From the NCBI GenBank assembly GCA_934555855.1, contig CAKTFL010000027.1, positions 1 to 11,282 of the forward strand: 11,282 nt of DNA, read 5' to 3'. Numbering within the stretch: the stretch's first letter is position 1; the number at the start of each line of letters is the position of its first letter. The position numbers and the translations under genes are program-made. Under the pieces are notes generated by a model. It ran no database searches. It saw nothing but the letters and a program-made list of their open reading frames with translations, and was not told where the DNA came from. Positions 1-6,119 of this stretch are shown here, one piece after another. This DNA comes from an uncultured Sphingomonas sp. (lineage in GTDB: Bacteria; Pseudomonadota; Alphaproteobacteria; Sphingomonadales; Sphingomonadaceae).

Positions 1-116
1 GCGCGGGCCGACTTGGCCACCGACAGGCTGGCAGCCGGGTTGGCCGGAGCGGCCAGGGCCGGGGCCACCGTCATCGAAACAGCGGCAACGGCCGCCAGAT
101 ACTTTGCGAGCTTCAT
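1..116 (-). CDS. small secreted protein, 5' end only
   Basis: The reading frame starts at the ATG at 114-116 and runs off the left edge, so only about 38 residues are visible. A good ribosome binding site (GGGGAG on the minus strand, about 125-130) lies the usual distance upstream. The start of the protein, MKLAKYLAAVAAV, followed by a hydrophobic stretch and APALAAP, is a clear Sec signal peptide with a likely cleavage after ALA. The mature start (PANPAASLSVAKSARA) resembles a family of short sphingomonad proteins of unknown function, from memory and not from a search. The function cannot be stated. The protein should be exported to the periplasm or envelope. Confidence 0.75.
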   Translation of the reverse strand, partial: MKLAKYLAAVAAVSMTVAPALAAPANPAASLSVAKSAR

Positions 117-189
117 AGGTGTTCTCCCCTTCAAGCAACCGCGCATGTGCCACGCGCGCCGACGGTCCGCAAGCCGATTGCAGATTTAC

Positions 190-207
190 ATGATGTAACG
201 ATGACAG
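190..207 (-). promoter_or_regulatory. candidate Pho-box-like direct repeat upstream of the left-edge gene
   Basis: Read on the minus strand this is CTGTCAT, four bases, then ACATCAT. The first half matches the PhoB half-site CTGTCAT exactly and the second keeps only TCAT, with the 11-bp repeat spacing expected of a Pho box. It lies about 75 bases upstream of the left-edge gene. It overlaps a perfect short palindrome, TTACAT-G-ATGTAA, at 186-198, which may itself be the real operator. No convincing -10 was fixed. Confidence 0.25.
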
Positions 208-289
208 ATCGGGTTGCGAAGACGGAAAAATAGGGTAGCGTGTGGCCCACGTCGTTCTCCCGACGGTGCACGCGAGCGTCAGCTCGACG

Positions 290-316
290 GGGCGGCGCCC
301 GCCAGGAGCGCCGCCC
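290..316. terminator. strong GC hairpin downstream of the recombinase gene
   Basis: The arms GGGCGGCGC (290-298) and GCGCCGCCC (308-316) are perfect 9-bp complements around a 9-base loop. The hairpin lies about 50 bases beyond the recombinase stop codon. No T tract follows on the minus strand, so it is at best an imperfect intrinsic terminator or a transcript-stabilising hairpin. Confidence 0.3.
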
Positions 317-344
317 TTGGCCTGCCGGCATCTACCGCGTTGCC

Positions 345-368
345 AACATGTCGACACATCGACATGTC
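345..368. repeat. paired ACATGTC palindromes at the 3' end of the recombinase gene
   Basis: Two copies of the 8-bp motif (AACATGTC at 345-352 and GACATGTC at 361-368) are exactly 16 bp apart. Together they form a larger perfect dyad: ACATGTCGA, four bases, TCGACATGT. The second copy overlaps the recombinase stop codon (TGA at 367-369). The same motif with the same 16-bp period occurs at the other end of the gene, so these are probably recombinase binding sites or recombination sites. That role is inferred from position and symmetry. Confidence 0.7.
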
Positions 369-1329
369 AGATCATCACCCGCTCCACCTCGTCCAGCGTC
401 ACGTCGTCCGACCGCCGGTCGTAGAGTTGCGTCGTCCGGGTGGAGGCATGGTTGGCCATCGCCGCGGCGCGTTCCAGCGTGCCCCCATTTTTCAGGTACG
501 CAGTAATCCCGGTCGCGCGGAACGAGTGGTTGCCGATCGCCGTCTCGATACCGGCCGCCAGACCGCGCCGACGCACCATCTGATAGGCATTGGCCTGGGG
601 CAGGGGGGTGCGGCTCAGCTGGCTGGTGCCGCGAGCGATCGTGCGGAACAGCGGCCCCTTGCGATCCTCGGCCAGGCCGCAGCCGTCGATATAGGCGTGG
701 AGATACTCCTCCAGATTGTGGTGGCAGGGCATCTCGTGCCGCTTGCCGCCCTTTTCGTGCAGGCGCACCCACAGGCGCCGGTTCTGGATGAACGCGTCCT
801 CCACCTTCATCGCCACCGCCGCGCCGACGCGCGCGAAGGAATAGACCATCAGCCCGATCAGCGCCCGGTCGCGCAATCCCATACATGTCGACACGTCGAT
901 CGCATCAAGCAGTGCCCGCGCCTCGGCCGGGTCGAGCACCGGCGTCTTGCCGCGCCGCACGCTATGGGCGGGGCCGCGCACCGACACGGCCGGGTTCTGC
1001 GCCACCACCTGGGTCCGGACCAGCCAGTCGAACAGGTGCCGCACCCCGGCCAGGCGCTGCTTGACGGTCGGCACTGACACCTCGCGCCCCAGCTCCTCGA
1101 CCCAGGCGGCGACATGCAGCGGCTGGATCTGGGGCAGGGCGGTGACGCCGCGCTCCGCGCACCAGTCGAGAAAGTCGGCGCACCCGCGGCCATAGGAGCG
1201 CCGGGTATGCACGTTGCGGATGGTCGCGGTGAAGAACTCCAGGAAACGCATCTGCGCCCCCGGCTCCGCCTCCGCGATGATCGCCGGCAGCGCGAAGGCG
1301 GGAGAGGGGAGGGGGGCGAGCAGGGTCAT
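367..1329 (-). CDS. tyrosine recombinase / phage-type integrase
   Basis: This is a complete protein of 320 residues, the usual size for XerC/D-like and integrase-family site-specific recombinases. Residues about 25-110 look like the SAM-like, four-helix core-binding domain (FTATIRNVHTRRSYGRG... VKQRLAGVRHLFDWL). The catalytic domain spans about 130-320. The catalytic residues are visible in order: R167 in YSFARVGA, K193 in HEKGGK, H268 and R271 in HSFRATGIT, H294 in ANHAS, and the nucleophile Y303 in TQLYDRR. The enzyme should therefore be active in strand exchange through a 3'-phosphotyrosine intermediate. No clear ribosome binding site precedes the ATG at 1329; the next in-frame ATG (residue 27) is also without one. 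Palindromic repeats flank both ends and one lies inside the gene, so they may be substrate sites, autoregulatory operators or both. Confidence 0.93.
   Translation of the reverse strand: MTLLAPLPSPAFALPAIIAEAEPGAQMRFLEFFTATIRNVHTRRSYGRGCADFLDWCAERGVTALPQIQPLHVAAWVEELGREVSVPTVKQRLAGVRHLFDWLVRTQVVAQNPAVSVRGPAHSVRRGKTPVLDPAEARALLDAIDVSTCMGLRDRALIGLMVYSFARVGAAVAMKVEDAFIQNRRLWVRLHEKGGKRHEMPCHHNLEEYLHAYIDGCGLAEDRKGPLFRTIARGTSQLSRTPLPQANAYQMVRRRGLAAGIETAIGNHSFRATGITAYLKNGGTLERAAAMANHASTRTTQLYDRRSDDVTLDEVERVMI
883..899. repeat. internal near-copy of the palindrome within the recombinase gene
   Basis: The 17 bases here (ACATGTCGACACGTCGA) match the left-end site at 346-362 at 16 of 17 positions. They lie in the coding sequence for residues around 145-150 (DVSTCM), just before the conserved LRDRALIGLMVYSFAR segment. 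The second, distal palindrome of the left-end pair is not kept here. It could be a chance result of coding, or a functional binding site. Confidence 0.5.
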
Positions 1330-1370
1330 GTCTGCACGAGCCTAGCGGCGGTTTGCGCCAACGACAATCC

Positions 1371-1410
1371 GACATGTCGACAGCGCGACATGTCGATGCA
1401 GCGACATGTC
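1371..1410. repeat. three 16-bp-phased GACATGTC palindromes upstream of the recombinase gene
   Basis: Perfect GACATGTC octamers occur at 1371-1378, 1387-1394 and 1403-1410, each exactly 16 bp from the next. The spacers (GACAGCGC, GATGCAGC) begin with GA, so CGACATGTCGA is the extended repeat. The array sits 41 bases upstream of the recombinase start codon, in the only intergenic gap before it, where it could also act as an operator. The downstream array at 345-368 has the same phasing. Confidence 0.75.
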
Positions 1411-1411
1411 T

Positions 1412-1744
1412 TCAGGCCGCATCGGCGGAAGGCCGGTCGCGCAGCGCCATCGGCCTGACGCGCACGCCCAGGCTGATCACGAACGGCCAGAACCAGGTAT
1501 TGGCCATGTCCGTCAGCGTGTCGGCCCAGCGCATTCCATAGACGAGGTAATCCATCGTCTCGTTGCCCAGCTCGGCGACGACCACCACCGCAAAGGGGAT
1601 GAAAGTCCCCAGCGACCGGCCGGTGATCAGCCGCACCAGCAACAGGATCGCCAGCCCCGCATGAAGGTGAAGGATCGCATCGGGCAGGCCGGTGCCGTCG
1701 CCGATCCACAGGATCCAGTCGTGATAAAGCATGGGCAGGTTCAT
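1412..1744 (-). CDS. small polytopic membrane protein, VanZ-like layout
   Basis: The protein has 110 residues, with hydrophobic segments at about 24-41, 47-58 and 82-96. The acidic/polar run AELGNETMDYLVYG, followed by DTLTDMANTWFWP, resembles the E...D..D...N pattern of VanZ-type membrane proteins. That similarity is by eye and the true family is not known. It starts at the ATG at 1742-1744 with only a weak ribosome binding site. It is co-oriented with the recombinase gene 82 bases downstream. The palindrome array begins one base past its stop codon, so the recombinase unit seems to have been set directly against this gene's 3' end. Confidence 0.7.
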   Translation of the reverse strand: MNLPMLYHDWILWIGDGTGLPDAILHLHAGLAILLLVRLITGRSLGTFIPFAVVVVAELGNETMDYLVYGMRWADTLTDMANTWFWPFVISLGVRVRPMALRDRPSADAA

Positions 1745-1790
1745 GGCCGGAGCCTTGCCGGGCGGACGCGAGAAGGCAAGGGCGCGAGAA

Positions 1791-1819
1791 GGGCCGGGCC
1801 CCGTCGGTCACGCCGGCCC
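1791..1819. terminator. hairpin between two minus-strand genes, possible terminator
   Basis: GGGCCGG (1791-1797) and CCGGCCC (1813-1819) form a 7-bp stem around 15 bases. It lies shortly after the stop of the gene at 1834-2349. On the minus strand the stem is followed by only a weakly pyrimidine-rich stretch (CCCTTCTCG), so termination is uncertain. Confidence 0.25.
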
Positions 1820-1833
1820 GGGAAGCGGCGCGG

Positions 1834-2349
1834 CTATGACGAAGGCTTCGCTCCGGTGCATGTCGCGACGCGGTCGATCATCCTGTCCGCCAGCATCCCG
1901 CGCCGCGAGCCGCTTTCGCTCCTGACGCTTACCTCTTCCAGGGTGCCGCTGTTCCTGTCCTTCGACCGGAAGGTGATGAGGTAATGGCGGGAATCCGATA
2001 TGACCGTATATGGCCCGTCGTCTCCCTTGCCGAGGAGCAGATAGACGTTGTCGAGCCGCATGGCCTTCACCTCGGCGAGGATGGGCGACAAGCCGGCACA
2101 TCGATCCGCCCTGACCGTGTGGGAGGTGGTCCCGTCGCTTCTCCTGACCTCATACACGATGACGATCGGGCTGCCGGGCCCGCCGCCGTAGAACAGGGAC
2201 ACCCGCTCGGATCGGAGGGTGGTGAGCCGATGGCTGAACGAGTTCAGCACCCTTTCCATGGTGACATAAGGCTCGGGTGCCGGAGGCGCGGGAGCAGGGG
2301 GCTCCAACGCCAGGAGCTGGATGAAGAACAGGGCAGGTGTCACGTCCAT
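1834..2349 (-). CDS. unknown exported protein
   Basis: This is a 171-residue protein of no recognised family. The N-terminus (MDVTPALFFIQLLALEP) is short and hydrophobic and is followed by a proline/alanine run at about 18-27 (PAPAPPAPEP). It looks like an uncleaved or weak signal sequence plus a linker. The rest is a soluble, probably beta-rich domain with two cysteines (near residues 83 and 164) that could pair in the periplasm. The start is supported by GGAAGG about 6 bases upstream of the ATG. Its 5' end lies 46 bases after the stop of the carboxymuconolactone decarboxylase-like gene on the same strand, so it may be the last gene of that transcript. Confidence 0.7.
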   Translation of the reverse strand: MDVTPALFFIQLLALEPPAPAPPAPEPYVTMERVLNSFSHRLTTLRSERVSLFYGGGPGSPIVIVYEVRRSDGTTSHTVRADRCAGLSPILAEVKAMRLDNVYLLLGKGDDGPYTVISDSRHYLITFRSKDRNSGTLEEVSVRSESGSRRGMLADRMIDRVATCTGAKPSS

Positions 2350-2395
2350 TCCCTTCCGGCGGCAAGCCGTGGCGGCGAAGCATAGTGCCGGCCGC

Positions 2396-2770
2396 TCAAT
2401 CCGGCGAGAACACGTCGCGGGCGATCGCGACCGCGTTCAGCGCGGCGGGAAAGCCGGCATAGGGAATCATCTGCATGATCGTCTCGACGATCTCCCCACG
2501 CGACGCGCCGACGCGCAAGGCGGCCTGCATATGGACCTTCAGCTGCGGCGCGGCGGTCCCCATCGCCGTCAGCGCGGCGACTGTCGCCAGCTCGCGCGTC
2601 TTCATGTCGAGGCCGGGGCGCGCGAAGATGTCGCCATAAGCGAACTCGACGATGTAGCGGCCAAGGTCGGGGGCGATATCCTCCAGGCTTTCCACGACCC
2701 GGACGCCATGCGGCCCGCTGACCGCCTCCAGCTGCTCCAGCCCCCGCCGATACCGGTCGTCGTCGGTCAT
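2396..2770 (-). CDS. carboxymuconolactone decarboxylase-family protein
   Basis: The protein has 124 residues, the normal length for this all-helical family. The body (LDMKTRELATVAALTAMG at 54-71, then LKVHMQAALRVGASRGEIVETIMQM at 77-101 and AGFPAALNA) matches the PcaC-like pattern, including conserved E60 and H80. There is no cysteine pair, so the AhpD-type peroxidase/disulfide chemistry is excluded. The protein may be a decarboxylase-like or lactone-acting enzyme, but the substrate is unknown. The start ATG at 2768-2770 overlaps the TGA of the MerR-type gene (ATGA), which implies translational coupling and control by that regulator. Longer upstream in-frame starts would run through the regulator gene and were rejected. 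Confidence 0.88.
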   Translation of the reverse strand: MTDDDRYRRGLEQLEAVSGPHGVRVVESLEDIAPDLGRYIVEFAYGDIFARPGLDMKTRELATVAALTAMGTAAPQLKVHMQAALRVGASRGEIVETIMQMIPYAGFPAALNAVAIARDVFSPD

Positions 2771-3137
2771 GCCTCTTCCTTCAGGTCGGTTTCCATGTCG
2801 CGATAATGCGTGATCTTGACGTCGAGCGTGCCGATCAGCTCGCCCAGCTCCCGCTGGCGGGCCGCCAGGGCATCGCGATGCGCCTCGAGCATCTCGCGCC
2901 GGGCGCGGGTCGTGACGCTGCCCCGTGCCCGCAACCGGCCATATTCCAGCCGGTCGCGCATCGGCATGTCCATCGCCTGCAGCTTGCGGAGAAAGAGGCC
3001 CAGGCCAGCTCCTCCACGCCATAGGCGCGCCGCCCGCCCCGATCGCGCGCCGTGCGGGACAGCAGGCCGATGCGCTGGCAATAGCGGATGGTATCGGGGC
3101 TGAGGCCGCTAAGCGCGGCGAAATCGCTGATCTTCAT
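2767..3137 (-). pseudogene. MerR-family regulator with a one-base frameshift
   Basis: The first 47 residues from the ATG at 3135-3137 are a standard MerR winged-helix start (MKISDFAALSGLSPDTIRYC, then GGRRAYGVEELAWA). The rest of the family pattern, LFLRKLQAMDMPMRDRLEY and a coiled-coil dimerisation helix ending DMETDLKEEA, continues in another frame. The join is near 2991-2999 (minus-strand GCCTCTTTCTC), where one base is missing. The span is 371 bases; adding one gives 372, exactly a 123-residue protein. As written, the protein would switch to a wrong frame after about residue 48 and lose its dimerisation helix. It may be a true mutation or a sequencing error. A cysteine replaces the usual second aromatic in IRYY. 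The intact regulator should control its own operon, including the overlapping decarboxylase-like gene. Confidence 0.85.
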
Positions 3138-3148
3138 GGGTGGGGGCG

Positions 3149-3179
3149 GCCCTACCGACTGGAGCGCGCTCCAGGTCAA
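3149..3179 (-). promoter_or_regulatory. MerR-type promoter and operator for the merR-like operon
   Basis: On the minus strand a -35 (TTGACC, 3174-3179) and a -10-like TAGGGC (3149-3154) are separated by 19 bp, the long spacer typical of MerR-family promoters. The spacer overlaps a perfect 16-bp palindrome, CTGGAGCGCGCTCCAG (3159-3174), as in MerR/SoxR/ZntR-type operators. The -10 lies so close to the ATG (3137) that the transcript would have almost no leader. Confidence 0.8.
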
Positions 3180-3245
3180 GCGCAATCGGCGGGATCGATC
3201 GAGCGGCCGCTCCGTTGGGTCATGGTGGTGCGACACGCTTCATCC

Positions 3246-3593
3246 ATGACGGCCGAGCTGCCGGTGCGTCGGCAGACGTCGCTGCTGCTCCTGCTGCTGA
3301 CCCTGTGGTGCGCGCTGTGCCCGCTGGGCCTGCCCGCCAGCCGTGCGACCGGCTCCGCCTTCAATCCCGCAAACGAGGTCGTCACCACCACGCCCCGGCG
3401 CGATCAGGGGCCGGCCGTGCGCGTCGTCAGGCGCGTACCGGCCGCGCCGGTCCGCGCGCCCCGCCCGGCACCGATGCGCGAGGCGATCGTGGCGGCATCG
3501 GCAAACACGCCGCTGCAATCCGCCGGGGTCGCCCGGCCTGGAGCGACCGGCCGCACGCCCTTTCTCCCCCGCGCGCCTCCGCTCGCCGCCTGA
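3246..3593 (+). CDS. small secreted or membrane-anchored basic protein, unknown
   Basis: The protein has 115 residues from the ATG at 3246; an ATG at 3222 is also in frame. Residues about 11-30 (TSLLLLLLTLWCALCPLGLP) form a signal peptide or single membrane span. The rest is rich in proline, arginine and alanine, with AFNPANEVVTTTPRRDQ at about 38-54. No enzyme motif is seen. The open frame and hydrophobic N-terminus support a real gene, but no ribosome binding site is clear. The gene starts divergently from the MerR-type promoter, whose palindrome lies about 70 bases upstream. Confidence 0.5.
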   Translation: MTAELPVRRQTSLLLLLLTLWCALCPLGLPASRATGSAFNPANEVVTTTPRRDQGPAVRVVRRVPAAPVRAPRPAPMREAIVAASANTPLQSAGVARPGATGRTPFLPRAPPLAA

Positions 3594-3657
3594 TCGCCCG
3601 CGCCTGTCATCGGATCGGGCGCGATGGATCAATCGAGGTCGATGAAGGAGAAGGCGG

Positions 3658-3762
3658 ATGCGTAGAGGAGAGCGTCCCCCGACATGGTTCGCGCCGGCCG
3701 TGTGGAGCGGACTGGCGGCAGCCGGCGCGCTGCTGGCGCTGGTGGCGAGCATGGGCGAATGA
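3658..3762 (+). CDS. 34-residue single-span membrane peptide
   Basis: AAGGAG (3645-3650) lies 7 bases before the ATG at 3658, a near-ideal ribosome binding site. The frame encodes a basic, proline-containing head (MRRGERPPTWFAPAVW) and a hydrophobic helix (SGLAAAGALLALVASMG), ending 28 bases before the start of the antiporter gene. The W/F-P head plus one helix is typical of small inner-membrane peptides. It is probably co-transcribed with ybaL and might be a small subunit or modulator of it, which is inference from position only. Confidence 0.6.
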   Translation: MRRGERPPTWFAPAVWSGLAAAGALLALVASMGE

Positions 3763-3790
3763 AGGAAATTCGGCAGATGAAGGAGCGCAA

Positions 3791-5410
3791 ATGCCCCATG
3801 CCACCCCGCTGATCGCCACGATCGTCGTCGGGCTGTTCGTCGCCTTCGTGCTCGGGGCGCTGGCGCAGAAGCTCAGGATCTCGCCGATCGCCGGCTATCT
3901 GCTCGCCGGCGTGGTGGTCGGGCCGTTCACGCCCGGCTTCGTCGCGCATGGCGGGGCCGCCAACGAACTGGCGGAGATCGGCGTGATCCTGCTGATGTTC
4001 GGCGTCGGCCTGCATTTCTCGCTGCGGGACCTGATGGCGGTGCGCCGGATCGCGCTGCCGGGCGCGGTGGGTCAGATCGCCGCGGCGACGCTGATGGGCA
4101 TGGGGCTGGCGCACCTGCTCGGCTGGTCGCTGCTGGGCGGCTTCGTCTTCGGCCTCGCCTTGTCGGTCGCGAGCACGGTGGTGCTGCTGCGCGCGCTCCA
4201 GGCGCATAACCTGGTCGAGACGGAGCGGGGGCGGATCGCGGTCGGCTGGCTGATCGTCGAGGATCTGGCCATGGTGCTGGCGCTGGTGATGCTGCCGGTG
4301 CTGGCTGATATCGGCAAGGGGCAGGCGGGCACGGCGGAGATCGTCCGCGCGCTCGGCCTGACGCTGCTCAAGGTGGGTGGCTTCGTGGCGATGATGCTGC
4401 TGGTCGGGCGGCGGGTGATCCCGGCCGTGCTGCACTGGGTCGTCCACACCGGCTCGCGAGAGCTGTTCCGGCTGGCGGTGCTGGCGATCGCGCTGGGGGT
4501 CGCGTTCGGCGCGGCGATGGCGTTCGGCGTGTCCTTCGCGCTGGGCGCCTTCTTCGCCGGCATGATCCTGGGCGAAACGCCGCTCAGCCGGCGCGCGACG
4601 GAGGAAACGCTGCCGCTGCGCGACGCCTTTGCGGTGCTGTTCTTTGTGTCGGTCGGGATGCTGTTCAACCCGCAGGTGGTGGTGCAGCAGCCGCTGCCGC
4701 TGCTCGCCACGGTCGCGATCATCGTGGTCGGCAAGTCGCTGGTCGCCTGGCTGATCGTGCGCGCCTTCGGCCACCCCAACCGCACCGCGCTGACCATCGC
4801 CGGCAGTCTGGCGCAGATCGGCGAGTTCTCGTTCATCCTGGCGACGCTGGGCGGGCAGCTCGGCCTGTTGCCGGACACGGGCCGCGACCTGATCCTGGCG
4901 GGCGCGATCCTGTCGATCTTCCTCAACCCGTTCCTGTTCTCGTTCGCGGCCGGCAGCAAGGAGGCCGACGAGAAGGTCCCGTCCGTCGCCAAGGAGCCGC
5001 CATCAGGCCACACCGTGCTGATCGGCTATGGCCGGGTCGGCCGGCTGATCGCGGAAGCGTTCGGGGATGAGCGCGATCGCCTGACCGTGATCGACGAGGC
5101 GAAGGACCCGGCCGCCCGCGCCGAAGGGGACGGCATCAGCGTCGTGCGCGCAAATGCGCTGGACGATGGCGCGCTGGAACGGGCCGGCATCATGGCCGCC
5201 CGCACGCTGCTGATCGCGGTGCCCGAAGGGTATGAGGGCGGTGCGATCTACCAGCGGGCACGGGCGAAGAACCCGACGCTCCACATCATCGCCCGCGCCC
5301 ATTCGCAAGGGGAGGTCGACCATCTCGAAGGGCTGGGCATGGCCGACGTGGTGATGGGCGAACGCGAGATCGCCCGGCGCATGATGGCCTTCGCCCGGGC
5401 GCAGGAATAG
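3791..5410 (+). CDS. ybaL: YbaL-type cation:proton antiporter (CPA2, Kef family)
   Basis: This inner-membrane transporter has 539 residues. From residue 1 it follows the E. coli YbaL pattern closely: MPHATPLIATIVVG, KLRISPIAGYLLAGVVVGPF at 28-46, LMFGVGLHFSLRDLMAV at 68-84, and GELFR/GVSFALGAFFAGMILGE-type segments at about 222-262. The Na+/H+ exchanger-type membrane domain spans about 8-385 with a dozen or so hydrophobic segments. A cytosolic TrkA-N (RCK) domain follows at about 407-525, with the nucleotide-binding loop GYGRVG at 412-417 and RANALDD at about 453-459. The family exchanges K+ or Na+ for H+ and is gated by the RCK domain. The start is set by AAGGAG at 3780-3785. In-frame sequence upstream to 3140 is read-through of other genes and was not included. 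Confidence 0.93.
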   Translation: MPHATPLIATIVVGLFVAFVLGALAQKLRISPIAGYLLAGVVVGPFTPGFVAHGGAANELAEIGVILLMFGVGLHFSLRDLMAVRRIALPGAVGQIAAATLMGMGLAHLLGWSLLGGFVFGLALSVASTVVLLRALQAHNLVETERGRIAVGWLIVEDLAMVLALVMLPVLADIGKGQAGTAEIVRALGLTLLKVGGFVAMMLLVGRRVIPAVLHWVVHTGSRELFRLAVLAIALGVAFGAAMAFGVSFALGAFFAGMILGETPLSRRATEETLPLRDAFAVLFFVSVGMLFNPQVVVQQPLPLLATVAIIVVGKSLVAWLIVRAFGHPNRTALTIAGSLAQIGEFSFILATLGGQLGLLPDTGRDLILAGAILSIFLNPFLFSFAAGSKEADEKVPSVAKEPPSGHTVLIGYGRVGRLIAEAFGDERDRLTVIDEAKDPAARAEGDGISVVRANALDDGALERAGIMAARTLLIAVPEGYEGGAIYQRARAKNPTLHIIARAHSQGEVDHLEGLGMADVVMGEREIARRMMAFARAQE

Positions 5411-5510
5411 GTTGTGGTTCGCTTGGGGCCAGGCCGGAGGATGGTCGTCATCCTGCGCCGAGCGCTCGCAGTCGTCCCGGTTGGGATGGTGAAGCGGGAA
5501 TCTCCGACTT

Positions 5511-5527
5511 TGGGCGTTAGCGGACAT
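5511..5527. repeat. 17-bp repeat, left copy
   Basis: TGGGCGTTAGCGGACAT is identical to 6710-6726, in the same orientation about 1.2 kb away. The sequence just before it (GAATCTCCG) is a decayed partner of the CGGACAT arm, so this copy no longer forms a perfect hairpin. The two copies bracket the two minus-strand lipoprotein genes. Confidence 0.7.
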
Positions 5528-5567
5528 CCCGGTCGTGGTGGAGGGACCCCCCGTCCTTGTTGCTCCG

Positions 5568-5587
5568 ACCCGCAGGAATATGCGGGT
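5568..5587. terminator. hairpin downstream of ybaL
   Basis: ACCCGCA (5568-5574) and TGCGGGT (5581-5587) form a perfect 7-bp stem with a 6-base loop. On the plus strand it is followed by TT and then mixed sequence. It lies about 160 bases past the ybaL stop, in the gap between convergent genes, and may end ybaL transcription. Confidence 0.35.
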
Positions 5588-5624
5588 TTGAGGCAGTCCT
5601 CCAGACGTGATGCTCGTACGGTGC

Positions 5625-5641
5625 CCACAAGAGGCTTGTGG
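5625..5641. terminator. hairpin downstream of the minus-strand lipoprotein gene
   Basis: CCACAAG (5625-5631) and CTTGTGG (5635-5641) form a perfect 7-bp stem with a 3-base loop, 17 bases beyond the stop of the lipoprotein gene at 5659. No T run follows on the minus strand, so it is only a candidate terminator. Confidence 0.35.
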
Positions 5642-5658
5642 TAGATAAGTGGACGTAA

Positions 5659-6099
5659 TTAGCTGTTACCCAGCCGCGGAGTGATGAATAGCTCATAGAG
5701 AGACGGCCAGTCATACAAGCACGACCAGAAGCGGTCCGACGCAAAGCCGTGGGTTCTGAGCGAGAGATTGGCGACTGTTGCGACCAGCTTTCCCGTCTGC
5801 CTACGGCGAACGATGAAGTCGTTCTGGTAGACTACATTGAAGCCTGTGGGCGCCTTTCCGGCATCAACTTCCTGTGAGACGAACGCAAAAGCTTCGGTTC
5901 CAAAGACTTTAGGCCAGTCGTTGTTCGCCTTGCGCTCGAGCGCGTTGGCTTTCGTGAAGTCAGACCATCCGGTTTTATCGTGCACCGCAACGGCCGCCAC
6001 TTTCTGGCATTGGTCATATCCGAGCCTTGTGTCTCCGCAACCGGCCAGCAGCGTTGCGGCGACGATTGTCGCGGTCACGGCGCGCGCTGCTCTTCTCAT
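5659..6099 (-). CDS. unknown lipoprotein
   Basis: This is a 146-residue precursor with a clear lipoprotein signal: a basic start (MRRAARAVTA), a hydrophobic core and the lipobox LLAGC with the lipidated cysteine at residue 21. The mature part has no recognised domain. It contains W/F-rich blocks (GWSDFTKANALERKANNDWP, and near the C-terminus SDRFWSCLYDWPSLYELF) and three mature cysteines including the lipidated one. Base composition is lower in GC than in the flanking genes. It lies 20 bases downstream of a second lipoprotein gene on the same strand and is probably co-transcribed with it. Confidence 0.75.
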   Translation of the reverse strand: MRRAARAVTATIVAATLLAGCGDTRLGYDQCQKVAAVAVHDKTGWSDFTKANALERKANNDWPKVFGTEAFAFVSQEVDAGKAPTGFNVVYQNDFIVRRRQTGKLVATVANLSLRTHGFASDRFWSCLYDWPSLYELFITPRLGNS

Positions 6100-6119
6100 G
6101 TGCTGAGCATATCCGATCC

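Larger units (their letters stand above)
345..1410. mobile_element. candidate minimal recombinase element bounded by GACATGTC palindromes
   Basis: A single tyrosine recombinase gene fills the space between two clusters of the same 16-bp-phased palindrome. The left cluster overlaps the recombinase stop. The right cluster ends one base before the stop of the next gene (1412-1744), as expected if the unit had been placed tightly against that gene. No other cargo is present. The layout fits a self-mobile or self-excising unit, or a fixed site-specific resolution or inversion module. Target duplication and an empty site cannot be judged from one copy, so mobility is inference. Confidence 0.35.

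Noticed and set aside
214..1077. 287-residue plus-strand open frame opposite the recombinase
   Set aside because: It is a GC-rich shadow of the recombinase gene with no family pattern, rich in H, R and P.
345..1410. Integron or CRISPR-like array explanation for the phased palindromes
   Set aside because: There are only two or three units at each end, no attC-like folded sites with cassettes, and the spacers are 8 bases, far too short for CRISPR.
2396..3022. Longer 208-residue version of the decarboxylase-like protein
   Set aside because: The extra N-terminus is read-through of the MerR-type gene in the wrong frame; the ATGA overlap start gives a family-length protein.
3140..3790. Long N-terminal extension of the antiporter frame back to 3140
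   Set aside because: The extension is arginine/alanine-rich read-through of other genes. YbaL homology begins at MPHATPLIAT, and AAGGAG sits before the ATG at 3791.
3629..4774. 381-residue minus-strand open frame opposite ybaL
   Set aside because: Extreme H/R/Q/D-rich composition and complete overlap with a well-supported gene.
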